Assembly: GCA_018268675.1 (NCBI GenBank)
Contig: JAFDWB010000093.1
Location: 60,847-124,846 of the forward strand
Length of the DNA stretch: 64,000 nucleotides
Direction of reading: 5' to 3'
Source: Actinomycetota bacterium
GTDB taxonomy: Bacteria; Actinomycetota; Thermoleophilia; Solirubrobacterales; 70-9
Of the stretch, positions 26,898 to 36,199 are shown one piece after another; positions within the stretch are counted from its first letter, which is position 1; each line of letters opens with the position of its first letter. A program made the position numbers and the translations under genes. The notes under the pieces were generated by a model, which searched no databases, was not told the origin of the DNA, and saw nothing but the letters and a program-made list of their open reading frames with translations.

Positions 26898-26975
26898 GAG
26901 GAGTTCCTAACACAATCCTCTCAGACCGACCGCGGCCGGTTCCGGATCAGCCCCCCGTGGAACAATCGGCAGCCC

Positions 26976-27719
26976 TTGCGGACTCTCGTCTTCATCCCCG
27001 CCTGGAACGAGGCGGCCTCGCTCGAGGCCGTGATCGCCGACGTCCGCACGCACATCGAGGGGGCCGACATCCTCGTCGTCGACGACGGCTCCACCGACTC
27101 GACCGCGGAGCGGGCGCGCGCCGCCGGCGTCCTCGTGGCGAGCATGCCGTTCAACCAGGGGCTCGGCGCGGCGCTGCAGACCGGCTACCTCTGGGCGCTG
27201 CGCGAGGGCTATGACTTCTGCGCCCATCTCGACGCCGACGGCCAACACCCGGCCTCCGAGGTGGCGCGGGTCCTCGCCGAGGTGCAGGCGGACCGCGCCG
27301 ACCTGGTGATCGGCTCCCGCTACGCGAAGCAGACGGAGCCGCTGCCGGGAGTCGCGCCGCAGGGCGAGGACTACAAGGCGACGCTGACGCGCCGGATCGG
27401 CATCAACGTCTTCCGCCTGCTCCTGACCCTGGCGACGCGCCAGCGCTTCACCGACACGACCAGCAGCATGCGCGCCGCCAACCGCCGCGTGATGAAGCTC
27501 TTCAGCGAGAACTACTCGCCCGATTTCGCCGAGATCGAGTCGCTGCAGCTGGCGGTGCGCGAAGGGCTGCGGGTCAAGGAGGTGCCGGTGCGGATGCTGG
27601 AGCGGACCGGCGGCAGCTCCTTCCTCACCCCGGTGCGCTCGGCCTTCTTCATCTTCAAGGGCCTGGTCGTGATCCTCGTCGGCCAGTTCAAGCCGCGCCA
27701 CGCCGGGGCCGAGCGATGA
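26976..27719 (+). CDS. Family 2 glycosyltransferase, dolichol-P-mannose-synthase-like
   Basis: 247 residues, GT-A fold. LVFIPAWNEAASLEAVIADV, LVVDDGSTDSTAE and the metal-binding HLDADGQHP are typical. TTG start at 26976. It overlaps the DUF2304 gene by 4 bp. This pair is common in Actinobacteria and probably moves a sugar from a nucleotide donor to a polyprenyl-phosphate carrier for cell-surface glycans. Confidence 0.92.
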   Translation: MRTLVFIPAWNEAASLEAVIADVRTHIEGADILVVDDGSTDSTAERARAAGVLVASMPFNQGLGAALQTGYLWALREGYDFCAHLDADGQHPASEVARVLAEVQADRADLVIGSRYAKQTEPLPGVAPQGEDYKATLTRRIGINVFRLLLTLATRQRFTDTTSSMRAANRRVMKLFSENYSPDFAEIESLQLAVREGLRVKEVPVRMLERTGGSSFLTPVRSAFFIFKGLVVILVGQFKPRHAGAER

Positions 27720-28174
27720 TCCCGACCGTCCTCGCCGCCCAGGCCGACAAGGTCAGCCTCACCGCCCAGACCCGGATCATCGCCGCCGCCCTGGCGATCC
27801 TCTTCATGCTCCTGATCCTCGACCTGATCCGCCGCGACCGCCTGCAGGAGCGCTACAGCGTGATCTGGTTCGTCGCCGGCCTGGCGATGCTGGCCGGGGC
27901 GGCGTTCCCCGGCCTCCTCGGCCTGGTCGCCGACCTGATGGGCGTCCGCGACACCAACGTCGCCCTCTTCTCGATCGTCCTCCTCCTGCTCCTCGGCCTC
28001 GCCCTCAACTTCAGCGTGATCATGTCCCGCCAGGCGGCCCAGATCACCCGCCTCGCCCAGGAGCGCGCGATGGAGCGCGCCCACGAGCAGGCGGCCCGGG
28101 ACGATCTCGAGAGGCGCCTGAACGGGACGACGCGGGCCGAGGACACGGCGACGGGCCCGAACCCGGACGCCTAG
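27716..28174 (+). CDS. DUF2304 small membrane protein
   Basis: 152 residues with three membrane helices (about 20-40, 55-75 and 85-105) and a charged C-terminal helix. RRDRLQERYSVIWFVAGLAM is the conserved DUF2304 core. Genes of this family sit next to GT2 enzymes, as here, and may anchor or assist them at the membrane. Confidence 0.88.
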   Translation: MIPTVLAAQADKVSLTAQTRIIAAALAILFMLLILDLIRRDRLQERYSVIWFVAGLAMLAGAAFPGLLGLVADLMGVRDTNVALFSIVLLLLLGLALNFSVIMSRQAAQITRLAQERAMERAHEQAARDDLERRLNGTTRAEDTATGPNPDA

Positions 28175-28178
28175 ATCC

Positions 28179-28229
28179 TCCCCGGGCCGCGGGGAAGGAC
28201 GCCAGAGGTGCGGTCGACCTCCGGCACCT
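28179..28229. terminator. Two small hairpins between convergent genes
   Basis: CCCCG/CGGGG (28180-28194, 5-base loop) and AGGTGC/GCACCT (28206-28229) lie in the gap between the DUF2304 stop and the holB stop; either or both can end transcription in both directions. Confidence 0.45.
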
Positions 28230-28244
28230 CCCCCGGTCCCGCCC

Positions 28245-29357
28245 CTACGCGGTGCGCGCGAGGCGGTAGAAGAGGGCTTCGAGGGCCAGCTCCTCGGAGA
28301 CGTTCAGGTCGAGGCCGCGCCGCGCGTGCTGCACCGCGGCGGCGCCGGCGCGGGCCCAGGCGGGGTCGACGTTCGCCGCCTGGGCGCGGAGGAGGTCGAG
28401 GCGGTCGAGGTCGAAGGCCACCTCCTCGGCGCCCGCCGCGACCGCGCCCAGGTCGCGGAGCCAGAGCGCGCAGAGCTCGAGCCCGAGGTCGAGGATCTCG
28501 GTGCGCCGTCGCCGGCCCGCCCGTTTGGCGCCGTCGCCGATCTCTTTCGCGGTCCGTCTGAGTCCCGCCTGAGACTCCTCCTCGAGCGCCTCGCGCGCGG
28601 CCCCTTCCGCCTCCTCCCCGGCCGCCGTGGCGCGGTCGAGGAGCCGGCCCCACGGCGCGCTCGCGAGCTCGTCGGCGAGCACCGCCGCCAGGCACGCCTC
28701 GACCTCGGCCCGGAGCTCGCGGCCGGTCGGCGAGAGCAGCAGGCGGGCCCGCTCGAGATCCCCGGCGGCGAGCCGCGCCGCGGCGGCGATCTCCTGCGGC
28801 GCCGCGCCCGCCGCCTCCGGGGCGCCCGCGAGCCGCGCTTCCACGACCTCCGCCGGGAGCGGCGCGAAATCGACCGGCTGACAGCGCGAGGCGATCGTCT
28901 CCAGGAGCCCCTCGGGCTCGGAGCTCAGCAGGATCAGGTGGACGAAGGGGGGCGGCTCCTCCAAGGTCTTCAGCAGCGCGTTCTGGCTCTCGTCGCGCAT
29001 CGCCTCGGCGGCCTCGAGGACGAAGACGCGATGCTCGCCTTCGAAGGGTCGGTAGGCGGAGGCGCGGATCACCCTTTCGCGCACCTCCTCCACCAGGTGC
29101 TGGGCGCCGCGCGGCGCCAGCCAGACGAGGTCCGGGTGCGGCGAGGGGTCGAGCAGGGCGCGCCGCCGCGCGTCGTCGGGATCGGGCGCGCCCCTCGCGA
29201 CGATCTCCGCCGCGAAGGCCCGCGCCGCCGCCCGCTTCCCCGCCCCGCGCGGTCCCCGGAAGAGGTAGGCGTGGGACGGTCCCGCCTCGAGCGCCGCGCG
29301 CAGCGCCACCCGCGCCCGCCCCTGGTGCTCGGTCGCCTGCTCGAGCGCGGTCGTCAT
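28245..29357 (-). CDS. holB: DNA polymerase III delta-prime subunit
   Basis: 370 residues, AAA+ clamp-loader subunit. The P-loop region AYLFRGPRGAGKRAAARAFA is near residue 30-50, with LVWLAPRGAQHLVEEVRERV, VFVLEAAEAMRDESQNALLK and TLEEPPPFVHLILLS (sensor 1). The signature SRC of RFC-type proteins appears as IASRCQPVDF. The zinc-binding Cys module seen in many bacterial delta-prime proteins is not evident. It follows tmk and topA in one transcript. Confidence 0.9.
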   Translation of the reverse strand: MTTALEQATEHQGRARVALRAALEAGPSHAYLFRGPRGAGKRAAARAFAAEIVARGAPDPDDARRRALLDPSPHPDLVWLAPRGAQHLVEEVRERVIRASAYRPFEGEHRVFVLEAAEAMRDESQNALLKTLEEPPPFVHLILLSSEPEGLLETIASRCQPVDFAPLPAEVVEARLAGAPEAAGAAPQEIAAAARLAAGDLERARLLLSPTGRELRAEVEACLAAVLADELASAPWGRLLDRATAAGEEAEGAAREALEEESQAGLRRTAKEIGDGAKRAGRRRRTEILDLGLELCALWLRDLGAVAAGAEEVAFDLDRLDLLRAQAANVDPAWARAGAAAVQHARRGLDLNVSEELALEALFYRLARTA

Positions 29358-29400
29358 TTCCCACCTATGGCGCGGGTCAGGACGACCACGGCCGACGGGC

Positions 29401-29988
29401 TCACCGGTGGGCCTCGACCGCGGCCAGCACGCGAGCGTGGACCTCCTCGACGGTCCCGTCGGCGTCGACCACCACGACCCGGTCGCTCGCGATCACCGCG
29501 ATCTCCTCGTAGGCGTCCGCCACGGCCCGCTGCAGGTCGAGCCCCTCGGCCTCGAAGCGATCTTCGCTCCGCGCCCTTCCCAGCCCCACCTCCGGGTCGA
29601 CCCGGAGCAGCAACGTCAGGTCGGGCCAGAGGCCGTCGGTGGCGGTGTCGCAGAGGCCGATCACCTCGCCCACCCCGAGCCCCCGCGCCGCCCCCTGGTA
29701 GGCGACGCTCGAGTCGGAGAAGCGGTCGGAGACGACGTCGTGCCCGGCCTCGAGCGCCGGGCGGATCACCCGCTCGGTGAGGTCGGCGCGCGCCGCCAGG
29801 AAGAGCAGCAGCTCGGCCAGCGGCTCCAGCTCGGTCGCCGGGTCGGCGAGCAGCGCCCGGATCCGCTCGGCGGCGGCGGTCCCCCCCGGCTCGCGGATCG
29901 CGACGGTCCCCTCACCCAGCGCCTCGACCAGCAACCGCGCCTGGGTGCTCTTGCCGGAGCCGTCCACTCCCTCCAGGGAGATGAACAC
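29401..29988 (-). CDS. tmk: Thymidylate kinase
   Basis: 195 residues, the usual size. P-loop MFISLEGVDGSGKSTQARLL, DR motif DRFSDSSVAYQGAARGLG and LTLLLRVDPEVGL. Converts dTMP to dTDP. It starts 9 bp after the topA stop and 43 bp before holB, a common actinobacterial order. Confidence 0.95.
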   Translation of the reverse strand: MFISLEGVDGSGKSTQARLLVEALGEGTVAIREPGGTAAAERIRALLADPATELEPLAELLLFLAARADLTERVIRPALEAGHDVVSDRFSDSSVAYQGAARGLGVGEVIGLCDTATDGLWPDLTLLLRVDPEVGLGRARSEDRFEAEGLDLQRAVADAYEEIAVIASDRVVVVDADGTVEEVHARVLAAVEAHR

Positions 29989-29997
29989 GGCCTCGCC

Positions 29998-32352
29998 TCA
30001 GCCTTTGGCGCCGGCTTTGGCGCGTTTGCGCCCGCGCGTGGCAGTGTCGGCTTTCGAGGCTTTGGCTTTCGCTTTCGAGCCCTTGCCGGCGCCGTTCGCG
30101 GGCGCCGCGTCCTCGTCGCCTTTCGCCGGCGGCTGCTTGTCCATCTCTTCTTTGGCCTTTTTCGCCGCTTCGCGCTCCGCCCGCCGTTTCTTCATCTCCT
30201 GCATCGACTCGCAGTCGTCGTTCAGGCAGAGGTTCCAGGGCCTGCCGCGGAACGGCTGGACTTTCAGCCGCGGCGTCTTGTCGCAGATCGAGCAGCGCTC
30301 CTCGAGCCGGAAGACGTCGCCGCGCTGGGGCAGCGGGAAGGTCTGGTCGCACGACTTCGGATCGCCCGGCTCGGCGTCGGCTTTCCAGCCCGAGCAGCCG
30401 ACGAACCGTTTCCCCGATTTTTTCGCCCGGATGATCCGCAGCATGTTCGGCGAGCCGTCCTCCTTGGTCCGCCCCGCTTCTTCGCAGACCTTGCACGGAC
30501 CGAGGATGCGATCCTCGTCCATCCCTTTCCAGACGACTTTGGCAAGGTCTTCTTTCTTCTCGTCGATCTCCGTCCAGGTTTTGTGCAGCAGCTCGCGCGA
30601 GTCCTTGACCACTTCCGCTTTGGTCATCTGGCCCTGCGCGATCCGGTCCATTTCGGCCTCGATGTCGGCGGTCATCTCCGGCGTCGCCATCCGCGGCACG
30701 TACTGCTTGAACGCCTCATACAGCGCGATCCCGGTCTCGGTCGGGATCGGCGGGTTGCCGTAGACGTAGCCGCGGTCGAAGAGCTTCTGGATGATGTCGG
30801 CGCGCGTCGCTTTGGTGCCGAGGCCGCGCTCCTCCATCAGCTCGATCAGTTTGCCCTGCGAGATCCGCGACGGCGGCTGCGTCTCCTTGGCGACGATCCA
30901 CGGGTTCGCGTCGGGCTCGCCCTCGGCGCGGAACTCCGGCACCGCGGCCAGCTCCAGCGACTGGCCCTCCTGGAGCGCCGGGATCTCCTCGTCGGCGGAG
31001 CGCGCGTAGGTGTAGATCGCGGCGTAGCCCGGGTCGACGACGACCGAGCCGCGGACGAAGTAGGTCTCCGTCCCCGCCTCGATGTCGGCGCGGGTCGACT
31101 CGGTGATCATCGGCGGGCTGAAGGTGGCGAGGAAGCGCCGCACCACCAGTTCGTAGACCCGTTTCTTGGGACCCTCGAGGGCGCCCGGGTGGATCGCCTG
31201 GGTGGGGTAGATCGGCGGGTGGTCGGTGGTCTCTTTTTTGCCCCGGGTCGGCTTCAGCTCGGCCAGGTCGTTGAGACCGGACGCGGCGGAGAACTCCTTG
31301 ACGTTGGTCAGCGAGCGGATCAGCTCGCGGGTCGGCAGCGAGCTCGGGTAGACCGTGTTGTCGGTGCGCGGGTAGGAGATGAACCCGTCCATGTAGAGGT
31401 CCTCGGCGATCCGCATCGCGCTCGCGGGCGTGATCCCGAGCCGCGAGGAGGCGTCGGTGGTGAAGGCGGTCGTGTTGAAGGGGGTCGGCGGTTTGCGGGT
31501 GTTCTTCCGCGCCGTCACCGACTTGACCACGCCCGGTCCGCTCGTCCCGGCGAGCGCCTTGTCGGCTTCCGCCTGCTCCCAGAATTTGTCGACGGTGTGG
31601 TGCGTCTCGAAGCTGCCGTCGGGGTGCTCGAACTTCGCGAACAGTTCCCAGAACGGTTTCGCGACGTGGGCGCGGCGCTCCATCTCGCGCTCGACGATCA
31701 GGCCCAGGGTGGGGCTCTGGACGCGGCCGACGGAGAGGAAGTTGGAGCCGAAGCGACGGGTCGAGAGCGAGACCGCCCGGGTCAGCGTCGCCCCCCAGAG
31801 CAGGTCGATGTCCTGCCGCGCGGCGCCCGCGTTGGCCAGCGGGTAGCTCAGGTAGTCGAGGTTGTCGAAGGCGCGGAGCAGTTCCTCTTTGGTCGTCGCC
31901 GAGTAGCGCGCGCGGAGGATCTTCAGCGTCCCCGCCGCGGTTTCCTCGCGGTTGCCGAGCGCCGGGTTGGCGTCGAGCATCTCCTCCAGCGCCTCGAGGC
32001 CGATCAGCTCCCCCTCGCGGTCGAAGTCGGTGGCGATCACCAGCTCGTCGGCCGCTTTCGCCATTTTCCGGATCGCTTTGACCACGTTTTTGTCGGTCGG
32101 CTCCTTGATCAGGTGCGCGTCGATCAGGTCGTGGAGGTCCGTCTTCTGCCAGTTCGAGTAGCCCTCGGGGAAGGCGGGGCCGAGCACGTGGCCCTTGAGG
32201 CCGATCGCCATCTCCTCGTTGCCGTCGGCGTCGGTCCAGGTATAGAAGGGGACTTTGTAGCTTTTGTCCGCCTTCGGGCCGCCGGAGGGCGCGCCGAGGA
32301 CCTCGGCGATTTTTTTTGCGCTGCTGTTCTTCTCGGTGACGATCAGACGCAT
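29998..32352 (-). CDS. topA: DNA topoisomerase I (type IA)
   Basis: 784 residues from ATG 32352; the frame continues upstream but the Toprim domain begins at once (MRLIVTEKNSSAKKIAEVLG). DFDREGELIGLEALEEML is the Toprim acidic core and FISYPRTDNTVYPSSL contains the catalytic Tyr. C-terminal Cys modules (CKVC, CSIC, later pairs) and a Lys/Ala-rich tail follow. Relaxes negative supercoils behind polymerases. Many Lys and Glu codons are AAA and GAA near the 3' end, against the GC-rich trend. Confidence 0.95.
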   Translation of the reverse strand: MRLIVTEKNSSAKKIAEVLGAPSGGPKADKSYKVPFYTWTDADGNEEMAIGLKGHVLGPAFPEGYSNWQKTDLHDLIDAHLIKEPTDKNVVKAIRKMAKAADELVIATDFDREGELIGLEALEEMLDANPALGNREETAAGTLKILRARYSATTKEELLRAFDNLDYLSYPLANAGAARQDIDLLWGATLTRAVSLSTRRFGSNFLSVGRVQSPTLGLIVEREMERRAHVAKPFWELFAKFEHPDGSFETHHTVDKFWEQAEADKALAGTSGPGVVKSVTARKNTRKPPTPFNTTAFTTDASSRLGITPASAMRIAEDLYMDGFISYPRTDNTVYPSSLPTRELIRSLTNVKEFSAASGLNDLAELKPTRGKKETTDHPPIYPTQAIHPGALEGPKKRVYELVVRRFLATFSPPMITESTRADIEAGTETYFVRGSVVVDPGYAAIYTYARSADEEIPALQEGQSLELAAVPEFRAEGEPDANPWIVAKETQPPSRISQGKLIELMEERGLGTKATRADIIQKLFDRGYVYGNPPIPTETGIALYEAFKQYVPRMATPEMTADIEAEMDRIAQGQMTKAEVVKDSRELLHKTWTEIDEKKEDLAKVVWKGMDEDRILGPCKVCEEAGRTKEDGSPNMLRIIRAKKSGKRFVGCSGWKADAEPGDPKSCDQTFPLPQRGDVFRLEERCSICDKTPRLKVQPFRGRPWNLCLNDDCESMQEMKKRRAEREAAKKAKEEMDKQPPAKGDEDAAPANGAGKGSKAKAKASKADTATRGRKRAKAGAKG

Positions 32353-32452
32353 CGGGCCGCGAGGGTAGCAGGGCCGCGCGGCCGTCCCGCCGGCCTCCTC
32401 CCCGGAGATTCCACGCCTGCCGCCGGCGAATCCCCATAGGATCGGCGGCCTT

Positions 32453-33385
32453 ATGCGGACCTTGGTCACCGGCGGAGCCGGGTTCATCGGCTCCAATCTC
32501 GTCGACGCGCTGCTCGCCCGCGGGGACGAGGTGACGGTGCTCGACGACCTCTCGACCGGGCGCCTCGTCAATCTCGAGGGCGCGCTCGCGGCGGGCGCCC
32601 GGCTGGCCGAGGTCGACGTCCGCGACGCCGAGGCGGTGGGCACGCTCTTCGCCGAGGGGCGGCCGGAGCTCGTCTTCCACCTCGCCGCCCAGATCGACGT
32701 CCGCAAGTCGGTCGAGGACCCCTTCTTCGACGCCGCGGTCAACGTCGGGGGCACCGCCAACGTGCTCGAGGCGGCGCGCGCGGCCGGGGTCGGCCGGGTC
32801 ATCTTCATCTCCACCGGCGGCGCCCTCTACGGCGAGGGGGCCGACAAGCAGCTGCCGCTGCCCGAGTCGACGCCGATCGCGCCGCTCTCCGGCTACGGCC
32901 AGAGCAAGTACGCGGCGGAGGGGTACCTCGGGCTCTACGAACGGCTCCACGGGCTCTCCGGGATGTCGCTGCGGCTCGGCAACGTGTACGGGCCGCGTCA
33001 GGACCCGCTCGGCGAGGCGGGCGTGGTGGCGATCTTCTGCGGCCTGGTGAAGGGCGGCGGCGTGCCGACCGTCTACGGCGACGGCACCCAGACCCGCGAC
33101 TACATATATGTGGGCGACGTGGTGGCGGCGGCGCTGGCGGCCGGGGCGACCCGCCTCGGCGGCGCCGTCAACATCGGCACCGGGCGCGAGGCGAGCGTCC
33201 TCGACCTCGTCGACGTCCTCGCCGGCCTCGCCGGCCGGGAGGACTTCACGCCGCAGTTCGCCCCGCCGCGGGCGGGCGAGGTGCAGCGCATCTCCCTCGA
33301 CGCGGCGCGCGCGGAACGGGAGCTCGACTGGGCGCCGGGGACGACGCTCGAGCAGGGCCTCGCGCTGACCCTCGCCGCCGTGTAG
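32453..33385 (+). CDS. NAD-dependent sugar epimerase (GalE-like)
   Basis: 310 residues, extended [19 protein letters not shown] binds [15 protein letters not shown] and [12 protein letters not shown] supply the catalytic Ser/Thr, Tyr and Lys. [12 protein letters not shown] and [15 protein letters not shown] are typical of UDP-glucose 4-epimerases and related enzymes. It may supply sugars for the GT2 step at 27 kb. It diverges from topA with a 100-bp gap. Confidence 0.9.
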   Translation: MRTLVTGGAGFIGSNLVDALLARGDEVTVLDDLSTGRLVNLEGALAAGARLAEVDVRDAEAVGTLFAEGRPELVFHLAAQIDVRKSVEDPFFDAAVNVGGTANVLEAARAAGVGRVIFISTGGALYGEGADKQLPLPESTPIAPLSGYGQSKYAAEGYLGLYERLHGLSGMSLRLGNVYGPRQDPLGEAGVVAIFCGLVKGGGVPTVYGDGTQTRDYIYVGDVVAAALAAGATRLGGAVNIGTGREASVLDLVDVLAGLAGREDFTPQFAPPRAGEVQRISLDAARAERELDWAPGTTLEQGLALTLAAV

Positions 33386-33419
33386 CTGCGGCCGCAGCCA
33401 CATCACTAACCTTCCTCTC

Positions 33420-34166
33420 ATGCCCGCACAGGCCTACGCAGGCAAGGAGTGCGTCTGTCAGTTCCGCAAGGGGATCTGCGACCAGTCCTGCGTCCGGGAC
33501 ATGCTGGAGACGCCGTTCTACATCGCCTGCCTGAAACTGAGCGGGCGCCGGTGCCTGGTCGTCGGCGGCGGCGACGTCGGCCTGGAGAAGGTCGAGGGCC
33601 TGCTCGCCTGCGGCGGCGACGTCATCCTGATCGCGCCCGCCGCGCACCCCGAGCTCGAGTCGCTCGCCGAGGAGGGCTCGATCGAGTGGGAACAACGACC
33701 CTACGGCGGCCCCGAGGACCTCGAGGGCTGCTTCATGGTGATCGCCGCGACCGACGACTCCGAGGTCAACATCGGCATCTACTACGACGCCGAGCGGCGC
33801 GCGATGCTCGCCAACGTCGTCGACGTGCCGCCGCTCTGCAACTTCATCCTCCCGGCGATCGTCCGCACCGGCCCGCTGGCGATCGCGATCTCCACCGCCG
33901 GCGCCTCCCCCGCCCTGGCGAAGCGGATGAAGCGCGAGATCGCCGATCTCTTCGGCGAGGACTACGCCCGCCTCGCGGTGATGCTGAACGACGTCCGCGG
34001 CTGGGCGAAGGGCACGCTTCCCACCTACGACGACCGCAAAGAGTTCTTCGAGGGCATCGTCGGCGGCGACCCCGACCCGATCGTCCTCCTGCGCGAAGGC
34101 CGCGAGGCCGACGTGCTGGCGATCATCGACGCCGCCAAAGAGCGCGCCGCGGCGACGCTCGCCTGA
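33420..34166 (+). CDS. Precorrin-2 dehydrogenase/siroheme synthase-like protein with N-terminal Cys cluster
   Basis: 248 residues. Met8/CysG N-domain: [60 protein letters not shown] and [18 protein letters not shown]. It should oxidise precorrin-2 to sirohydrochlorin with NAD for siroheme. Unusually, the first 25 residues hold four Cys (CVC, then GIC, then SC in [17 protein letters not shown]), which could bind a metal or Fe-S cluster. No cysG methyltransferase or nitrite/sulfite reductase gene is adjacent. Confidence 0.85.
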   Translation: MPAQAYAGKECVCQFRKGICDQSCVRDMLETPFYIACLKLSGRRCLVVGGGDVGLEKVEGLLACGGDVILIAPAAHPELESLAEEGSIEWEQRPYGGPEDLEGCFMVIAATDDSEVNIGIYYDAERRAMLANVVDVPPLCNFILPAIVRTGPLAIAISTAGASPALAKRMKREIADLFGEDYARLAVMLNDVRGWAKGTLPTYDDRKEFFEGIVGGDPDPIVLLREGREADVLAIIDAAKERAAATLA

Positions 34167-34176
34167 GTCGCCGGCC

Positions 34177-34197
34177 CCGGGCGGAGCTGACGCCCGG
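34177..34197 (+). terminator. Terminator after siroheme-type gene
   Basis: CCGGGCG, seven-base loop, CGCCCGG, 10 bases after the stop codon. Simple 7-bp GC stem without U tract. Confidence 0.55.
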
Positions 34198-34334
34198 AAG
34201 GGATGGGGCGCTTGCCTGCTGGCGCCCGAGAAAGTGACGCGGCCGTCTCGGCCACGACCCTGGCACCGAAGTGGGACCTCGTGACGGAGACGTCGGGAAG
34301 GTCGGGGACCTCGTCCTCGTCAGGAGGACGCCCT

Positions 34335-34387
34335 CCGTCCAGCTGTTCCTTATGCCGGTATATCGGCCATAAGGAACAGCTGGACGG
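34335..34387. repeat. Long palindrome with GTATAT loop
   Basis: Perfect 20-base arms (34335-34354 and 34368-34387) with an inner CCG/CGG pair around a GTATAT loop. The CCTTA-containing stem and ATA-type loop recur at 34459 and 43831. Confidence 0.7.
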
Positions 34388-34458
34388 GGTCAGGGCGAGG
34401 AAAAGGGGAGATCGTTCACCGTTGCTCTCGTCTTCCTCATGCCTTCCCATCGTGCTGT

Positions 34459-34493
34459 GGCGCCTTACTCGGCCTATACGCGAGTAAGGCGCC
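34459..34493. repeat. Palindrome with CTATAC loop
   Basis: Perfect 13-bp stem (GGCGCCTTACTCG and complement) around a 9-base loop GCCTATACG. Related to the neighbours by the CCTTA stem core and the TATAC loop. Confidence 0.65.
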
Positions 34494-34598
34494 AGGGGCA
34501 CCCCGTCGCCGCCGTCGGTGGCCTCCTTTCCGCACGAGACCGTCACGGAAATCCGACTTCCCCCCGTCCCTGTGCCAAGAACCCGACGGACCCCTCAC

Positions 34599-34656
34599 GT
34601 CCCGGGCGTCTCATTGGGGTGACAGCCTGCCAGGACCCCCATGAGGCGCCCGGGAC
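34599..34656. repeat. Inverted repeat with 22-base arms
   Basis: Arms 34599-34620 and 34635-34656 pair with two G-U wobbles around a 14-base loop. The stem contains CTCAT/ATGAG, the core of the repeats at 43906, 57502 and 57719. The surrounding 34.2-34.7 kb has no intact gene. Confidence 0.6.
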
Positions 34657-34708
34657 GCAGCTCGGACGGCCGCGGCGGTCCCGGACCCTCCGCCCCGTCC
34701 CTCCCTCA

Positions 34709-34915
34709 GTCCCCGAGGAGGCGATCGGCAAGGCCGCGGGCACCAACTCGACGATGCGCGAGCTCGGCGGCGTCCTCGGCATCGCGATCGGCGCCGCCGC
34801 CTTCACCGGCGCCGGCGGGCTGCGCCTCCCCGACCGCCTTCAGCCACGGCTTCGTCGCCGCGATCACCGTCAGCGGCGACCTCTCCGTCCTGCCGCCCTG
34901 TTCGGCGCCGCGCCC
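34709..34915 (+). pseudogene. 3' remnant of an EmrB/QacA-type MFS efflux pump
   Basis: The frame encodes VPEEAIGKAAGTNSTMREL followed by GGVLGIAIGAAAFTGAGG, the signature end of 14-helix drug/proton antiporters. The next part, PTAFSHGFVAAITVSGDL, continues the same family in another frame from about 34820. No upstream part of the transporter is present. It lies beside a MarR gene, a usual partner of such pumps, so this is probably the wreck of a MarR-controlled efflux system. Confidence 0.7.
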
Positions 34916-34994
34916 CCGAGCTGCTTCGAGCCGTCCGCCCCGGTCGCCGGGGCGGTGGCGGAGGGATAGCTTCTGGCGCCCGTCGGCCGCTGCG

Positions 34995-35513
34995 CTACTC
35001 GCCGCTGCAGGCCGTGCCGCGGACCGAGTCCAGGGTCGCGCGGAGCTCGTCGGCCTGGCGCTCGGTGAGGCGGGCGGCGAAAGCGAGCTCGAGCTCGGCG
35101 GAGACGACCGGGACCATTTCTTCGAGCAGCTCGGCACCCGCCTGGAGGAGGGTGGCGTAGCTGACGCGGCGGTCGGTGTCGCAGAAGGTGCGCTCGATCA
35201 GACCCGCCTTGACGAGGCGGTCGACCAGCTTGGTGAGGCCGCCGCGGGTGATGACCAGCGCGTCGGCCAGTTCGCCCATGCGCATCCGCTGGTCGTCTGC
35301 CGACGCGATCGCGGCGAGCATCTCGAACCAGGCGAGCGGTGGCAGCCCGGCGGCGGCAAGCGCCTCCTGCATGCGGCCGCTGACCGCGGCGTGGGTCCGG
35401 GCGAGCGACCGCCAGGCCTCGTGGTGAGGCGAGCAGGTGCCGAGCGGGGCGCTCGCGGGCGCCGGCCCCTGGGAGATGGATCGTTCTGCGGGCATGGCGG
35501 ACGAATGAGGCAT
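34995..35513 (-). CDS. MarR-family regulator
   Basis: 172 residues from 35513; ATG 35495 (MPAERS) is an equally possible start. Winged-helix core: LPPLAWFEMLAAIASADDQR, MRMGELADALVITRGGLTKL and VDRLVKAGLIERTFCDTDRR. The lone Cys in ERTFCDTD could be a redox switch. It diverges from the YceI/FMN-reductase pair, suggesting a quinone- or electrophile-responsive unit; an MFS remnant lies at its other side. Confidence 0.9.
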   Translation of the reverse strand: MPHSSAMPAERSISQGPAPASAPLGTCSPHHEAWRSLARTHAAVSGRMQEALAAAGLPPLAWFEMLAAIASADDQRMRMGELADALVITRGGLTKLVDRLVKAGLIERTFCDTDRRVSYATLLQAGAELLEEMVPVVSAELELAFAARLTERQADELRATLDSVRGTACSGE

Positions 35514-35536
35514 GTCTCAATGATGACACACTCTAC

Positions 35537-35548
35537 TTGTCAAGACAA
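35537..35548. promoter_or_regulatory. Candidate MarR operator
   Basis: TTGTC, AA, GACAA in the MarR/YceI divergent gap. A second, wider TGTC/GACA repeat (35513-35528) overlaps the MarR start. The sizes fit MarR sites but the arms are short. Confidence 0.35.
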
Positions 35549-35645
35549 TAGTTGCGCCCACAATTATTTCTGCTAAGATCGTTTCTGCGTCAATCTTTGA
35601 CTTTGAAAAGGCGTGCATAGCGCAGAGAACGAAAGGCAAGCACCG

Positions 35646-36197
35646 ATGAGCACCGACACCGCCAATCAGCAGATCCCCGCCGGCACCTGGGCCGTCGACC
35701 CGATCCACTCCTCCGTCACCTTCTCGGTCACCCACAACAACGTCGCAACGTTTCGCAGCAAGTTCGACAGCTACGAGGTGACGCTGACCGGCGGCGACGC
35801 GCCGCGGCTCGAGGGCTCGGTCGACGTGCAGAGCATCGACATCGACGAGCCGCAGCTGAAGGGCCACCTGATGTCGCCGGAATTCTTCGACACCGAACAG
35901 CACCCGAAGGTCACCTTCGCCTCCAGCCGCCTGGACATCTCCGACGACGGCTCCGTCCGCCTCACCGGCGAGCTCGACATCAAGGGCAACAAGCGCGAGG
36001 TCGAGGCCACCGGTCGCTTCGGCGAGGTCGGCGCCGACCTCGGCGGCAGCCCCCGCGTCATCCTCTCGCTCGCGAGCGCGGTCGACCGGCGTGACTTCGG
36101 CATGGAGTTCAACGCCGACCTGCCGAGCGGCGGCCAGGTCCTCGAGTGGGAGGTCGCGATCAACGTCGATCTCGAGCTCGTCGCCCAGGAGGCCTAG
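35646..36197 (+). CDS. YceI-family lipid-binding protein
   Basis: 183 residues, lipocalin-like barrel that binds polyprenoid or other amphipathic chains. GTWAVDPIHSSVTFSVTHNN, SPEFFDTEQHPKVTFASSRL and the late VDRRDFGMEFNADLPSGG are diagnostic. ATG 35646 has AAAGG upstream; no signal peptide is present, so it is cytoplasmic. The FMN reductase gene starts 2 bp after its stop. Confidence 0.93.
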   Translation: MSTDTANQQIPAGTWAVDPIHSSVTFSVTHNNVATFRSKFDSYEVTLTGGDAPRLEGSVDVQSIDIDEPQLKGHLMSPEFFDTEQHPKVTFASSRLDISDDGSVRLTGELDIKGNKREVEATGRFGEVGADLGGSPRVILSLASAVDRRDFGMEFNADLPSGGQVLEWEVAINVDLELVAQEA

Positions 36198-36199
36198 TC

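Noticed and set aside
29407..32439. Open plus-strand frame of 1010 codons
   Set aside because: It is the antisense of tmk and topA, both with complete motifs; high GC keeps shadow frames open. The same holds for 4620-6887 and the 5' part of 6923-9793.
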